NCBI GenBank assembly: GCA_028564925.1
Contig: CM053026.1
Span: 595,506,661-595,570,660 of the forward strand
Direction: 5' to 3'
Source: Lithobates sylvaticus
Taxonomy: Eukaryota > Chordata > Amphibia > Anura > Ranidae
DNA: 64,000 bases
Below are positions 45,516 through 58,698 of the stretch, piece by piece. The position numbers were made by a program, and so were the translations under genes. The notes below the pieces were generated by a model. The model was not told where the DNA came from and made no database searches. It saw only the letters and a program-made list of their open reading frames with translations. Within the stretch, counting starts at the first letter, position 1; each line of letters opens with the position of its first letter.

Positions 45516-46173
45516 CCACTTGCTGACCGTGCTATAGCTAAATGTTGGCTACAGCACGGCCAGCCAGTTCTGCGAGGGTGTCATATGACGTCCTACCCAT
45601 GATCGTGGCACACTCTGTGATCACTGTGTCCTTGGGACACAGCTGATCGGGTAAAGGGCCAATCACAGCAGCCTTTTACCACACGATGAGCTGTTTCCAA
45701 TTGCAGCTGATCACGATGTAAACACAAGCCGGTTATCCGCATTCCTTTCAATTGAGGAGAGGCGATAACCGGCTTGTGTGAAAGGGACATCTACACTGAT
45801 TATCAGTGCAGACCCAACCGTGCCTACCAGTTCTGCCAATCAGTGTCACCTATCCATGCCTCCTTATCTTTGCCCATCAATGCAGCCTATCAGCGCACAT
45901 CAGTGAAGGAGAAAAATTGCCTGTTTGCAGAATTTTATAAAAAAACTACGAAAAACTTTTTTTTTTTTTTTTTTTCAAAATGTAGTCTCTTCGTTTATTT
46001 AGCAAAAAATAAAAAAGCCCAGTGGTGATTACAACCCACCAAAAGAAAGCACTATTTGTGTGATAAAAATGTCATATAGGTACAGTGTTGCATTTCTGCG
46101 CAATTGTGATTCAAAGTGTGACAACACTGAAAGCTGAAAATTGGCCTGGACAGGAAGGGGGTAAAACAAGTGG
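45516..46173. mobile_element. TTAA element
   Basis: Left CCACTTGCTGACCGTGCTAT; right CAAGTGG then TTAA (the left target is TTTA). Same family as 26438 and 42260, without the large tandem array, so probably nearer the ancestral form. Confidence 0.85.
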
Positions 46174-47227
46174 TTAAAAATGTAATTAAGATGTTAATAG
46201 GAAAGGGGGGGGGGGGGGCAAGGAGGGCAATTACAGGCTGATTAACCGTTGGCATTAATTATATTAAAATTATAGTTATTCTGATGATTATAGTTGTGTC
46301 TTAGAAAGTAGAGTTGTTTTACAAAATGATCCATTCTGTGTGTAAAATACACTTGGTGTGCCACACTTTAATTGTTAAATCGAAAGCTCTTATTAGAGCT
46401 ACAAATCTTTTATTTATTGTTCTAGCTACATATAAGGTAATGTATTGTGAGTTGTAGATAAAATCATTTTTTGCAGGGTTTCCCTAGCCTGTCCATTTCA
46501 ATGGGTCCTCTGGTAAAATGGTTGGCCTAGATAATCATTTACAAGTTAACAGCAAACAATGTCTGTTTAGGTTATTGCTTCTTGGATTAATTAGGCACTG
46601 CAGAGAAAAGTCAAACATCTTCCTCACTATGGCTCTAATAAGCAGTTCTATTCAGCTCTTTACTCTGGGAACACACTGCATATCTTCTACATTTAATTAC
46701 TAACAAAAGAATCCTGACAGTGGCTTGATGAAACTGCCACCACCTGGGAGACTAGATCTGCAGAAGTAAGCACTGATATTGGATTGATTTGTTCCACAGC
46801 AAGACATGGAGTCAACACAGTAGCCATAGAAAGATTGTTATCCAGCAGTACTGCTAGTACTAACTTAAAGCTGGCCATAGATTGAGCGAAATTCAGCCAT
46901 TTCAGCTAAATTTCGATCCATCTATGGGCGTTCCTATTTGTGAGAAGTCAATCTAATGATCACCTTCTCACACATGGGGTTGTTGGAAAATTTCTCGCAG
47001 TAAGAATACAATAACACAGTGGGCAGGATTCCTCTATCCACCTCGCTTGTGTACATAGGAGAAACTGTTAATTTTTTATTTATTTTTTATCGGCTGTTCT
47101 GCAGTATTAGTAATGTTCTACTTTGTCCTGCAACGTCTGTATTATACATAAAGTATAAAAAGCAGTGATGTAATTCACTTAGTGTAAAGTTTTTGATTTA
47201 TATATGGGGTCAATTCACTAAAGCCTA
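46174..47227. other. Non-coding, MITE end at 46868
   Basis: A 15-nt G run at about 46206 and a left terminus AGCTGGCCATAGATTG at 46868 of the GGCTGGCCATA group. No gene. Confidence 0.45.
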
Positions 47228-47636
47228 AGAAACACTAGTAGTTTTTTTTTTCATTCAACCCAGCAAGGCTGAACGAAAAAAAACCTGACGGCTCAGGAGG
47301 AGCTGCTGTACTAACTGTCCAACGTTAGTACAATGATCTCCCCTGCTGTTCTATTGTGTTTTGACAGGGGATGGTCCCCCACCAGAACACTCCGGTCATC
47401 GCTCTCAGCCCTTGGCTCGGGAGCCGATCAGCAGATCTTTTTTTCGGTCATGGTCGGTTGGCTTCTGTTGGGGGCATGTGCACTGGTGTGATTCAGGATG
47501 GGGGGGGGGGGGGGGGGGTAGAGATGGCACATGCTTTTTCAACCCCTGCCCCTTTGTGTCTGCTAGGCTGAATGGTCTGATATGGAATTTGGGGGGACCT
47601 CGTGCCTTTTTTTTTAATTGTACATTGGTTAAATAG
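47228..47636. mobile_element. MITE, same family as 24955
   Basis: Shares ordered blocks with 24955-25312 (CATTCAACCCAGC onward). Contains a G run of about 20 at 47500. Confidence 0.55.
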
Positions 47637-47715
47637 TGAGTGGCTAGACCAAAAGATAATTCATGATTTTGTCTGTTTTTTATTTTTATTTTTTTTTGTG
47701 ACTTTTTTTTTAAAT

Positions 47716-48255
47716 TGTATTTATTTATTTTTCAGTACAACACACATTTACTTCAACATCAAAGTTAACATTACAACCAATAAAGTTTATACCTGTGACT
47801 AGTACAGCATACTTGTCATCATAAGATCAGACTTACAATTGAGACCAAACATAGTAGAGAGGCAGAGGTAACGGAACAACAAATTTCATACATTGCCACC
47901 ATCGGGAAAGGGGGAAGTAACAAGTTGCATAACACAATAGGCGGTGTCATTCAAAAAAAAATGTTCTCAAACAGGAATTTATTCCGAAACAGTTAAAATG
48001 GACTCCACCCAAGCACCCCAGGCCTTATCAAACTTTAGGGGGGACTCCTCTGTTACCATAGGTTGCGTTATAAAAGGGGAGCCTTATTTACTAGTGACTT
48101 CCAGGCCACCAGGGTGTGTGCCAACGCCCTTTTCCAGGCAAGGCTAAGAAGTTTCCTCACATAATACAGTAACAGTGTAAGTAAACTATGTATAGCTTGC
48201 ATAGGAGCAATATCATCCACAAGGCTCAGCAGGTATACTCTAATTGAAGGGCTAA
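47716..48255 (-). mobile_element. L1/Tx1-type LINE 3' end
   Basis: The minus strand encodes an L1 C-terminal segment (LSLVDDIAPMQAIHSLLTLL, YYVRKLLSLAWK, then W..LVN) followed by a 3' untranslated region ending in an AAATAAATACAA-type tail near 47716. 5'-truncated. Confidence 0.7.
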
Positions 48256-48608
48256 GGGGTAGAGCTGCACGATTCTGGCTAAAATGAGAATCATGATTTT
48301 CTTGCTTAGAACATGGATCACGATTTTCGTGGCGTAACATCATCTTTCCCCTCTCCACGCCATTGTTTTGTAACATCATCTTTCACATTAAAACAAAAAA
48401 AAATTGGGCTAACTTTACTGTTTTTTTTTTATTATTAATTGAAATGTATTTTTTCCCAAAAAATTGCTTTGGAAAGACCACTGGGCAAATACAGTGTGAC
48501 ATAAAATATTGCAGCAATTGCCATTTTATTCCCTAGGGTCTCTGCTAAAGTATGTATGTAGGTTTGGGGGGTTCCAAGTAATTTTCTATCAAAAAATATT
48601 GATCTTAA

Positions 48609-48722
48609 CTTAAAGCGGAGCTCCATCCTAAAGTGGAACTTCAGCTCATCGGATTCCTCCCCCCCCTCCGGTGTCACAATTGGCACCTTTCTGGGGGGGG
48701 GGGGGGGGCGGAGGGGGGACAG
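48609..48722. mobile_element. MITE fragment with G run
   Basis: TTAAAGCGGAGCTCCATCC start. It shares AAAGT(A/G)GAACT and CGCTCATCGGA-type phrases with 29589-29897. It ends in a G run where the L1 begins. Confidence 0.5.
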
Positions 48723-51700
48723 GATACCTTTCTTTGCATTCTATAAACAATTTCAAGATGTACTAGCCCCTATTTTTGATAACTTTTAATTAAATTTCAG
48801 ACACATGCTTCTATCGCGACAATCGCAGGAAGCCCATATCACTTTTATACATAAAGATCAGAAAGATCCATCTTGAGTGTTCAAGCTATCGTCCTATTTC
48901 TTTAATTAATTTGGACCTTAAAATCTATGCTAAAATATTATCAGATAGACTTCAGACGGTCATTCCCTCAATTATCTACTTACACCAAGTTGGTTTTATC
49001 CCCACCCATGAAGCACGGGATAACACTATCAAAATGCTTTCTTTTATTTCCCATTGTCGGTCACGGAAAGTTCCTTTATGCCTTCTTTCAGTGGATGCCG
49101 AAAAGGCATTTGACCGTCTAGACTGGGCATTTTTACAATTAACTCTTGAGCAAATTGGTCTACCTCAAGCTCTGATATTTAAAATAATGGCCTTGTATTC
49201 CTCCCCAACAGCTCGTATTAAGGTAAATGGCCTTCTCTTGGACCCTGTCAATATATCCAATGGGACTCGTCAAGGTTGTCCTCTCTCACCGCTTGTTTAT
49301 ATACTTGCAATGGAGCATTTGGCAAATGCAATACGTGCTAATAAATCAATCCATGGGGTGGACATTGTTAATAATCAATACAAAATTGGTTTATTTGCTG
49401 AGGATATTTTACTCCATTATCATCAATCCATTAATAGCGTTTCCTTTCGCTTTTAAAGAAATTGGAACTGTACGGTACCCTGAGCAACTTTAAAACGAAT
49501 GCAACAAAATCCTACTGTTTAGACATCTCTCTAACTGCATGTGCTCAACTCCCAGGAACCTACTATCCACCCTGTACAAGCTACAACACTCACTAATTCA
49601 TGACCAACTCCCCCCTTACACAAGGAGGTGGGCCACAGACCTGGGAAGGGACCTCTCATTGAATGACTGGCAAAAGTCATTCCATTTTACACACAAATCC
49701 TCCGTCTCCTGATATACACAGGAGAAGAATTTTAAACTCCTATCCAGATGGTACAGGGACCTCAGGTCACTCCATAGCATCTTTCCCTCCACTCCCGCTT
49801 CATGCTGGAGATGTGGGGATGCAGATGGCAGCTACCTCCACATCTGGTGGGAGGGCGGGGCCATACAACCTTTATGGTCACAGGTTTTTGCCATATACAG
49901 TAGCCTCTACGATAGACCAACGACGCCCACGCCAGAGATCGCATTGTTGTCTATGCTTCCGGGCTCAATTCCCTCCCAAAAACATTCCCTCCGATTCTTC
50001 CTGGCAGCCGCCAGACAACTCATTCCCCTTTTCTGGAAAACCACCACTACCCCTCCCTTGGCCTCTTGGGTCTCCATGGTTAACGACATTATGAGAATGG
50101 AAGAGATGATAGCCTTGGATAATGACACATTTGATGAATTCACGGCTCTTTGGCTGACTTGGCTTGAATATTCTACCTCTGATGCCTTAAAAGCCTTGAT
50201 AACACCCCTGAATTGATCTGACCTGATCTAGCCCCCTCTTCCTCTGGGCATATACACCAGGATCTGCTCACCCCCCCCCCCTCCTTTCGTCTCTCTTCTC
50301 CCTCCAGCTCTCTCATTTCCTAACTGTTCTCTCTCTCCGTCCTTATGATTATTGTATTAAGGCCTCAGAACAGGCGACTTTACCCTCATTAATCACCAGA
50401 TACTATCTCATATCGCCTATACGAACCAATCTGTATTCTATATTATGTACCATATTACTTACCTGATCTACTGCTATGACATGAAACGTTTTTTTTTTTT
50501 ATGCACATTACTGTTCTGAATCTTTACGTGTACAACATATGTTTTTTGTTTCACCCTGTTAAAAACGTAATAAAACATATTTGACTCTAACTGCAGGTGC
50601 TCAAGACTCCCTTGTTGATTAAATTCCCATTTCAATGGGCGCAACACTCTATTAAGTATCTGGGAGTACAAATACCATCGCAACTTCATAAACAATACGA
50701 GCAAAATGAATGTCCACTTTTGTCCAGTATGCAGCAAAGCTGTAATAGATGGTCCCCTATGAGACATTCTTGGCTGGGACGGATGAGGGACATCCTTCCC
50801 AGATTTTGTTTATCTTTCAAACTGTTCCGATTCGGGTACCTCACTAATTTTTTTTGTTCAGCGTGGTCTATTAGACTTAACTTTTATTTGGCCTAGATCA
50901 ATAGCTAGACCTAAATATGACATTTTAGTGAGAAGGCGAGACGGTGGTACAGGCTTGCCTCACTTTGGAACTATATCATACTTCGCCAATACTTAGCAGG
51001 GTTTTAGACTGGTTTCATCATGGTTCTGTCAAGCAGTGGGTCTTGAGTCAGACCTATTACCTGTGCCACTAACCTCCTTTCCATAGTTTCTGCCTATTGA
51101 TCGTCCGCCTACAGCACAGCTTACGCTTTTACTTCTTTCCTGTATGTCTGGGACAAGGCCATTATAAAATATAGAATATCTTCACGTCCGGGACCCCTTA
51201 CTCCGATATTGGGCAATCCGGGGGTTTTTACCCGGTCAATCAGATAACCGATTTCTTTGCTGGGAACCATCATGTCCATCGCCCATCTGACATGCGTTTT
51301 AAATAGGGAGGGCCTGAAACCTCTAGGAGAACTTGGTTCCCTCCCTCGTTCCAATAGTAGACATTGGCTACAATATTTCCAATTGCGTCACTTTTACGAA
51401 GGGCTGGCTAAGGATTGGCATTGTGGGGAGCTGACTGTTTGAGGAGCTTTGTCTTTCTGACGTCAAATGTTAGCATGTTTTATCTAGAATATATGGTGCG
51501 CTACTGTTTCACGTATTTCCCAATCGCCCCTTTTACGTTCGAGAGTGGGAATTGGGCAAGAGCCTGCCTCTGGAGGATTGGTTTAAAGCTTTTACTTTTT
51601 ACTTTTAAATCCACTTAAGCTTCCCATTCATAGGAAAGAAACTACAAAATACTAACCAGATGGTATCGCTGCCCGACTTAAAAAAAAAATCAATTCAGCA

Positions 51701-52530
51701 ACATCAGATCTATGTTGGAGATGTGGCGAGTCAAGAGGTACACATTTACATGTGTGGTGGTCGTGCCCATCAATAAAACCATTTTGGTCGACCGTATTTC
51801 AGCTTTGTCATTTGATCACGAGCAAAGTATGGCCACAGACCCCAGAAGTAACCCTCCTATAAATGATCCCGGGATCATTCCAATCTTTTAAGATGGGAAT
51901 ATTACGATTTCTGCTGATGGCAGGGAGGAGAGCACTGATCCCCAGATATTGGAAATCCTCCCCAATACCATCATTTCGGGACTGGCTAGTGGAAATTAAG
52001 AACATCATGCACATGGAAGAGTTGATCGCTTTAGCAAATGATAAGCACATTAAGTTTAGGGATGTGTCGATCCCTTGGATAGAATTTCTTGACTCTCCCT
52101 CGCTCTTGTTCTATCTAAGTGAATAGATATCAACACTGCATATTAAAAGGCCATACACGGGCGTTTCTTTGGGATAGACAACATGGGACATTCATACCTT
52201 CTTGAATGCCATATACTTATAGACGACACCATTCTGACTTTCAATTTTTTCTCTATTTATTTTTATTTTTTTTCCCCCATCATGAGTTATAAACATGCCA
52301 TGGCTTGGTTTTATGTTGTTTAGTTGTCATGAGATAAGAGAGTTTGTTAGAAAACTTATAGATATATTATTTATTTGTGCCATGTAAATGTTTTTATTAT
52401 TGAGAGTGTGCCACATCCGCCCCCCCCCCCCCCCCCTCTCTCTCTCTGGTGGTATTTATTTTCTGTTTGTTTTGTTTTTTCTTTTTTTTGTATTATTGTT
52501 AATACAAATTCATTATCTAAAAAAAGAAGG
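48723..52530 (+). mobile_element. L1/Tx1-type LINE, interrupted by a second L1
   Basis: RT palm region at 48880-49450: YRPISLINLDLKIYAKILSD, AEKAFDRLDW and NGTRQGCPLSPL. The catalytic FADD box reads FAED, so the first Asp is lost. The element resumes after the nested copy at 50605 (SIKYLGVQIPS), continues through post-RT sequence, and ends with the C-terminal CWRCG...LHVWWSC (about 51714-51760) and AGRRALIPRYWK up to a stop near 52124, then about 400 bp of 3' UTR. Frames are broken in places; inactive. Confidence 0.85.
49549..50584 (+). mobile_element. 5'-truncated L1 nested in the older L1
   Basis: 20-bp duplications (CTCTAACTGCATGTGCTCAA at 49529-49548, one mismatch at 50585-50604) bracket a 1036-bp copy. 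It starts within the post-RT region, carries CWRCGDADGSYLHIWW and AAARQLIPLFWK, has a stop near 50214, and a 3' UTR ending AATAAAACATATTTGA. Its C-terminal protein is a diverged relative of the host L1. Confidence 0.88.
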
Positions 52531-53160
52531 GGTTCTGAAGTAAGCCGTTGGATGGCCAAGATCCCTGTTATTCTTTTTTTTATTTTTTTTAAATGTAATG
52601 CATTTTAAATGTGTTTTTAAAAGCATATTCCTAGTGATTTTGAAGCTTTTTTTTTGGCATTTTACAAGGTTTGTGGAAGTGTTTTTACATGTGTATCAAG
52701 CTTCGGATGTTTGTTTTCTGGACTGGGCAAGGGGAGGAAAGCCGAACTATAGGAGGAGAGGAGTTCTTCATACACAAAAAGTGCACGTATCTCATGTTTA
52801 CAGGCACTCTGAGTGCAGTCTATGGGGCCCAAAAAAACAAAATATTTTCTGTACTTTTTTTGAGCGTATGGTGACTGACTGTACAAGTGTGAACAGGGAC
52901 AGTTAAATCAAATTGGTCTTTGCATGATCAGCATAGTCAGGTGTAATCGACATAAAGAAACAAGCTGAAAACCCTTAAGTGTGAATTGGAGCTAGCAAAA
53001 ATGTGTTAAACAGACTATCTGTTGCTGAGGATCTGTTTAATGCATACGCAACATGTACTTATCTTGCACTTGGTGTGTAAAACGTGTGTAATATTCAACA
53101 ATTTGTAATATTTGTCTGATCACAGGTATGTATACTAATGCTACATATTTCCCCATGCAG
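52531..53160. other. Intron upstream of BAR exon
   Basis: No element ends recognised. The splice acceptor tract lies at its end. Confidence 0.5.
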
Positions 53161-53382
53161 TGTACACGCCAGATCATCTCAGAGAGGCTAGGCCGTGGCT
53201 CAAGAACTGTAGATCTGGAACTAGAATCCCAAATAGAAATCCTGAGAGACAATAAAAAGAAGTATGAACATATACTGAAATTGGCACAAACGCTCTCCTC
53301 ACAGCTCTATCAGATGGTGCAGACCCAGAGGCAGCTGGGAGATGCCTTTGCTGACCTTAGTTTAAAGTCTCTGGAGTTGCAT
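53161..53382 (+). CDS. ARFIP1: ARFIP1 coding exon (start of BAR/AH domain)
   Basis: 222-nt exon in phase 0 at both ends. A CCCCATGCAG acceptor precedes it and GTAAGT follows. It encodes exactly 74 residues, [20 protein letters not shown] through [14 protein letters not shown], almost identical to vertebrate ARFIP1. This is the first long helix and turn of the arfaptin-homology BAR domain, which dimerises into a crescent and binds ARL1, ARF and Rac1. The ARFIP2 paralogue would read CTKQLLSERFGRGS with a different tail, so ARFIP1 is the better fit. The next exon, expected to start EEFGYN, was not found before 64000, so the rest of the BAR domain probably lies beyond the window. Confidence 0.96.
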
Positions 53383-54765
53383 GTAAGTATAAGCATGCTA
53401 TTTATTTATTTTTATTTTTTTCATTAACAACAAATTATTACACTTCAGACTTTCTATATAAAAGAGAAAATCAAAAGTTGGTGCTCTCTCTCCGTCTCTG
53501 TCTCTTTCCTTAACCTTTCTTTATTTTTCTTAATCTATCTACCTTTCTTTCTCCCCCCATTTCCTTTTTTTCTTTTTCTTTTTTTTTCACTTTAAAGGAC
53601 AAGCCAGTGTTTGATCCTGCCAGTGTCCATCCAAAACAGTGAGTAGTTGGCATACAAACTATTAACTGCCAAGCTAGGGCTGTCATGATGGGCACATCTT
53701 AGTGGGAATTTTGGGTCTCCAGGATGCCTGATTTTTACTGCCTCACTCCAAGCCCAACTTTTACGTTTTGGAAGGAAGGTGGAGTTATACCCCATGTTTA
53801 ACTGTTATTATTTTACTTTCCGTTAGTCACTATGTTGCGCAGAACAGTTTTCTGAGGAAATCTCCCCCAGACAGGGACATGACAACAAAGGAGTATTTTT
53901 TGTCTGTGTTCCATGGGGAGTGAGTTGAAATCTCTTCAACGATACTTTACCCTCCTTGCACTATTTTAAAAAAAAATAAAGAAGGAACTGGAGTTGGGCT
54001 TTAAAAGGCAATACAGTAATTGTAAATGCAGTTTGGGAGAGATCTTATGCCTTTTTTTTTTTCCTCATCTGATTGTCTACCAGTGCTCATATATCTGATG
54101 CTTTCTTCAGATAAGTTCATTGTTATACCAGGTAAAAAAAAAAAAGCTATTTTATAAAGTTACATAGTTTTAGTTGAAAAAGGTCCTTGTAATACAACCA
54201 ATAAAAGGGGGGGGGGGGTGAATCATACAATCCTATATGCACAGTTGATCCAGAGGAGGCAAAAAAAAACAGAAAAAGGGTTAGTCCACCTAAAACTAGT
54301 GTTACATATGGCTCACTATCTTTGATTATTACTTTGATTTAGAGATCTTTGCATTGTATTGTCTTGCTTTACTTGGTCTGGCCTGGCATCTGGAAGTTTT
54401 TCCATTAAAATAAAAAAGGTTGATCAGTGTCTGTCCAAACTGCAAAATTTCTTGAGTGATCCAACCGTAAACCTTGCACGAGAAAATACATTCTAACAGT
54501 ATTCACATTGCTCCCTTGGCTTTGTTAAGTTAGTGAAATATCTTAAAACATTAGTTGGGTATTTCCTAAAACCATATTAAAGACCACTTTTATAAAGTTA
54601 TCCTTTAGTTTAAACTCCACCATAACCCCCTGTATAGTCCAATCAATTCACCTGTCCAGGCTCCTCCAAGATCTGTGGCCCACCCATTGGAATGCATTAT
54701 ACACTGACTCTATAGAAATACATGGATTTTTCTCATGCACAAATAGTAAAGTGCTTGATACACCG

Positions 54766-54796
<31 letters not shown>
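53383..54796. other. Intron downstream of BAR exon
   Basis: T/C-rich stretch at 53480-53590 and scattered homopolymers. No exon or element ends recognised. Confidence 0.5.
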
Positions 54797-54802
<6 letters not shown>

Positions 54803-54971
54803 AAAACTGTAGAGTGCAAAATCCTGGTGCAGCTCTGCATAGAAACCAATCAGCTTCCATTGTTTTTTTTATTTTTTGACAAAGCTTAATTGAACAAAAA
54901 ACTGACGTTAGAAGCTGATTTAGTTTCTATGCAGAGCTGCGCCAGTTTCTGCACACTACAGTTTTAGTAAA
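54797..54971. mobile_element. Palindromic MITE
   Basis: TTTACTAAAACTGTAGAGTG pairs with CACACTACAGTTTTAGTAAA, and the pairing continues through CAGCTCTGCATAGAAAC and GTTTCTATGCAGAGCTG. Axis near 54884. Confidence 0.8.
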
Positions 54972-55634
54972 TTAACTCCTGTGTCTCCATAGAAATTAAT
55001 GGTGTTTTTTTTTTTCAAACAAAAATGCCCCACAGAGCGTTGCTGTAGCAGAAGTGTATATGGATAATTATAAGAATTTGGTGGCGAAGTGTAAGAAGGT
55101 GGGGTGTAAATACAATTAGAGGTTAAATTGATACTATACACACACACAATGTTTAATTTACATTGTCCCCTCTATTTCTGTATGTGGATGATGACAAATT
55201 ATTTTAATTAAAAAAAAAAAAGTACCTTTTTCCTAATCAATATACAGCTGTCACATGACCCAGGTCTTTCGCACTCTGTCTGCAGGTAAACATGAGTAGG
55301 AGGAGCTTCTAGCCCTCTGCTACATGTTAAAAAAAATTATAACTAAAACCGCCTTTTGGAATACAGAGTAAAAATTAATAATAGCAATAAACAGTTTTAA
55401 CTTGTCATACAAATATATATATTTGAAATCAAATCTTTATTTTTTTTGGCAATAACATGGTGTGGGCGGATTTTTGGCAATCACAGGCTGTGTTGCGCCC
55501 CTCCAGCCTGTGTCTTAGAATAATCTACATGTGATACCCTGCCCCCATTGTGTTTAGCTGGTTAGTGGGCATGAAGGAGGGAGGGAGTGGGCTGTCATTT
55601 ACCACTATGTATACACCCACATGTGTGACTCTAA
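54972..55634. other. Non-coding gap
   Basis: Nothing recognisable beyond short poly-A and AT runs. Confidence 0.5.
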
Positions 55635-56064
55635 GGGCCCTTTCACACTGGGGCGGTTTTCAGGCGGTACATCGCTAAAAATAGCGCCTGTATACCGCCT
55701 GAAAAAACCGCCCCATTCACTCCAGTGTGAAAGCCGGCGGGCTTTCACACTGGAGCGGTGCATTAGCAGGACGGTAAAAAAAAGTCCTGCTAGCAGCATC
55801 TTTGGAGCGGTATAGGAGCGGTGTATTCACCACTCCTATACCGCTCCTACCCATTGATTTCAATGGGACACCGCGGCAATACCGCAGTAAAGCGCCGCTA
55901 CGGCGGCGCTTTGCAGGGGATTTTAACCCTTTTTCGGCTGCTCGCGGGGGGTAAAAACCGCCCCGTGAGCGGCCGAATACCGCGGCTAAAACGACGGTAA
56001 AGCAGCGTTAAATATAGCGCTGCTTTACCGTCGTTGCGGCTCCCGCCCCAGTGTAAAAGGGGCT
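55635..56064. mobile_element. Harbinger-type MITE
   Basis: Left GGGCCCTTTCACACTGGGGC after TAA; right GCCCCAGTGTAAAAGGGGC. Interior AGCGC/GCGGT mirrored blocks match 29899-30243, so these are two copies of one family. Confidence 0.85.
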
Positions 56065-56574
56065 TTAGTCACATGGGCTTCTCAGATGTAATAGGGAGGA
56101 AATGCTTAGCCTAAAAACTCACTGAAAAGTGAGCATGTGCGGAGTTGCAAAATCCCTAGCTGCATTGGGGACTTGGACAGAAGATGGAGACAGAGAGCAG
56201 CAGTATCAATCATCAGTTTTTTTGCAGAATATAGAAAACGAATTACATTGTTATTGAGTGAGTATGAAGTGCATATAATACACCATTTATTAATGGTGTT
56301 TTTTTTGTTATGTGGGTTTAGTGACACTTTTATCTGTACCAACTATCGTATAATGTCAGCAGTCATCCTCTTCCTGGCTGTGGCTGCACAAAGTCTTCTT
56401 GTTTCTATAGTCTTCTTGTGTCTGTGATGGAAAGAATAAACCCAGAAAATAATGAACACCCTTGGCATAATTGCATATGGCAACTTCGGAATGATAGGCA
56501 CAACAAATTTTTAATGATAGTTTAAGGTCCCATATAACACCGTTACTTGAAAGAAAAACCTGTTCATTGATTTA

Positions 56575-58104
56575 CAGTGAATCCGGAAAGTATTCAGAGC
56601 GCTTCACTTTTTACACATTTTGTTATGTTACAGCCTTATTCCTAGAAGGATTAAATTCCATAATTTTCCTCAAAATTCTACAAACAATACCCCATAATGA
56701 CAACGTAATATAAGTTTGTTTTGAAATCTTTGCAAATTTAAAAAAAAAACATGTACATTACTTGCTCAATACTTTGTTGAAGCACGTTTGGCACCAATTA
56801 CAGCCTTGAGTCTTTTTGAGTATTATGCTACAAGCTTGGCACACCTATGTTTGCGCCGTTTCTCCCATTCTTTGCAGGACCTCTCAAGCTCCAGCAGGTT
56901 GGATGGGGAGCGGCGGTGCACAGCCATTTTTAGGTAAAATCCGGTTCAAGCCTGGGCCACTCAAGGACATTCACAGAGTTGTCCCATGGCCACTCCTTTG
57001 TTATTTTTGCTGTGTGCTTAGCGTTGTTGTCCTGTTGGAAGATGAACCTTCACCCCAGTCTGAGTTCCAGAGCGCTCTGGTGCAGGTTTTCATCAAGGAT
57101 GTCTCTGTGCATTACTGCACTAGTCTCCCAGTTCCTGCCACTTAAAAACATTCCCCAAAGCATGATGCTGCCACTACCATCCTTCACTATAGGGCTGGTA
57201 TTGGCCAGGTGATGAGCGGTGCCTGGTTTCCTCCAGACATGATGCCTGCCATTGAGGCCAAAGAGTTCAATCTTTGTTTCATCAGACCAGAGAATTGTAT
57301 TTCTTATGGTCTGAGAGTCCTTAAGGTGACTTTTGGCTAACTCCAGGCGGGCTGTCATGTGCCTTTTACTGAGGAGTAGCTTCCGTCTGCCCACTCCCAT
57401 ACAGGCCTGATTGGTGGAGTGCTGCAGAGATAGTTGTTCTTCTGGAAGGTTCTCCTCTCTCCACAGAGAAATGCTGGAGCTCTGTCAGTTTGACCATCAG
57501 GTTCTTGGCCACCTCCCGGAAATAGGCCCTTCACCCCAGATCACTCGGTTTGTCCAGAAGGTCCGCTATAGGAAGAGGTCCTGGTGGTTCCAAACTTCTT
57601 CCATTTACGGATGATGGAGGCCACTGTGATCATTGGGACCTTCAATGCTGCAAAAAATGTTCTGTCCCAGGACACAATCCTGTCGGTCTACAGACAATTC
57701 CTTGGACTTCACGGCTTGGTTTGTGCTCTGACATGCACTGTTAACTGTGGGACCTTATATAGACGGGTGTGTTCCTTTCCAAATCCTGTCCAATCAACTG
57801 AATTTACCACAGGTGGACTCCATCCAAGTTGTAGAAACATCTCCAAGGATGATTAATGGAAGCAGGATGCACCTGAGCTAAATTTTAAGTTTCATGGCAA
57901 AGGCTGTGAATACGTATGTACATTTTTTTTTTTTTTTATAAATTTGCAAAGATTTCAAACATATTTCTTTCATGTTGTCATCATGGAGTATTTTTTTGTA
58001 GAATTTTGAGGAAAATTAATGAATTTAATCCATTATGGAATAAGGCTGTAACATAACAAAATGTGGAAAAGGTGAATCGATGTGAATACTTTCCGGATGC
58101 ACTG
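56575..58104 (-). mobile_element. Tc1-type transposon, nearly full length
   Basis: 1530 bp between TA dinucleotides (56573-56574, 58105-58106). Inverted ends start CAGTGAATCCGGAAAGTATT and, on the other side, CAGTGCATCCGGAAAGTATT, and extend about 90 bp each. One internal transposase gene lies on the minus strand. The length is typical of Tc1 elements. Confidence 0.95.
56900..57850 (-). pseudogene. Tc1 transposase, decayed
   Basis: Minus-strand DDE transposase for cut-and-paste at TA. The longest open part (57050-57400, 116 residues) contains HLKDSQTIRNTILWSDETKI with the second catalytic Asp, then GGSGSIMLWG-type sequence (here KDGSGSIMLWG). In another frame downstream, QQDNDAKHTAK and LEWPRLEPD hold the further acidic residues. 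The N-terminal HTH region lies at 57400-57850. Frame changes and stops make it inactive. Confidence 0.88.
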
Positions 58105-58106
58105 TA

Positions 58107-58698
58107 TATGTTTGGAATAAGCACACTGGAAAAAACTAGAATGCTTTTCAGCAATAAATGTTAATGTGATTATTATTTTTTTTAACATATAAAACAGAGT
58201 CAGCTAGATTGTGATTTATGCTGATAAATACAGCTTTAGGCAACTAGCATGCATCCAATGCTTGTATTAACTATATTATCAGGTCCTAATTATGTAATTT
58301 TGTTGTATAATTTGCTGTTACTGTTTGAGATCTGTTTGTACTGTACTTTCAGAAAAAAAGCTTCCCATCCTTTTTTAATTTGCACTGAGAAATACAGCTT
58401 TAGGCAACTTGCATACATCCGATGCTTGTACCTGTATTTTTAAATCTTAATTATGTAATTTTTGTTGTATAATTTGTTAGTACAGTTTGTACTGTACTTT
58501 TGAAAAACTCTTCCTATCCCTTTGCGCTCAGATCTTGTTTTTCTAGATTTTAGTTACTTACTCTAAAAACATTTATAAAAGATAAATGATTGCTTGCTAA
58601 ACAAGTTTGACAGTCGTTTTATGAGTTAACAATTTGTTTAATTAAACAGTGTGTTTTTTCTTTTTTTTTACATTCATAAAATGTATTGCCATACAGAG
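58107..58698. other. Non-coding, short imperfect duplication
   Basis: ATACAGCTTTAGGCAACT...GCATACATCCGATGCTTGTA at about 58391 repeats a segment at 58228 with small changes (unit about 165 bp). No gene. Confidence 0.55.

Noticed and set aside
22480-53382. ARFIP2 rather than ARFIP1
   Set aside because: The linker and the [22 protein letters not shown] residues fit ARFIP1; ARFIP2 has WGINTYKCTKQLLSERFG and lacks the cassette-like segment.
56816-57856. Plus-strand open frames in the Tc1 element
   Set aside because: They are antisense to the recognisable minus-strand transposase.
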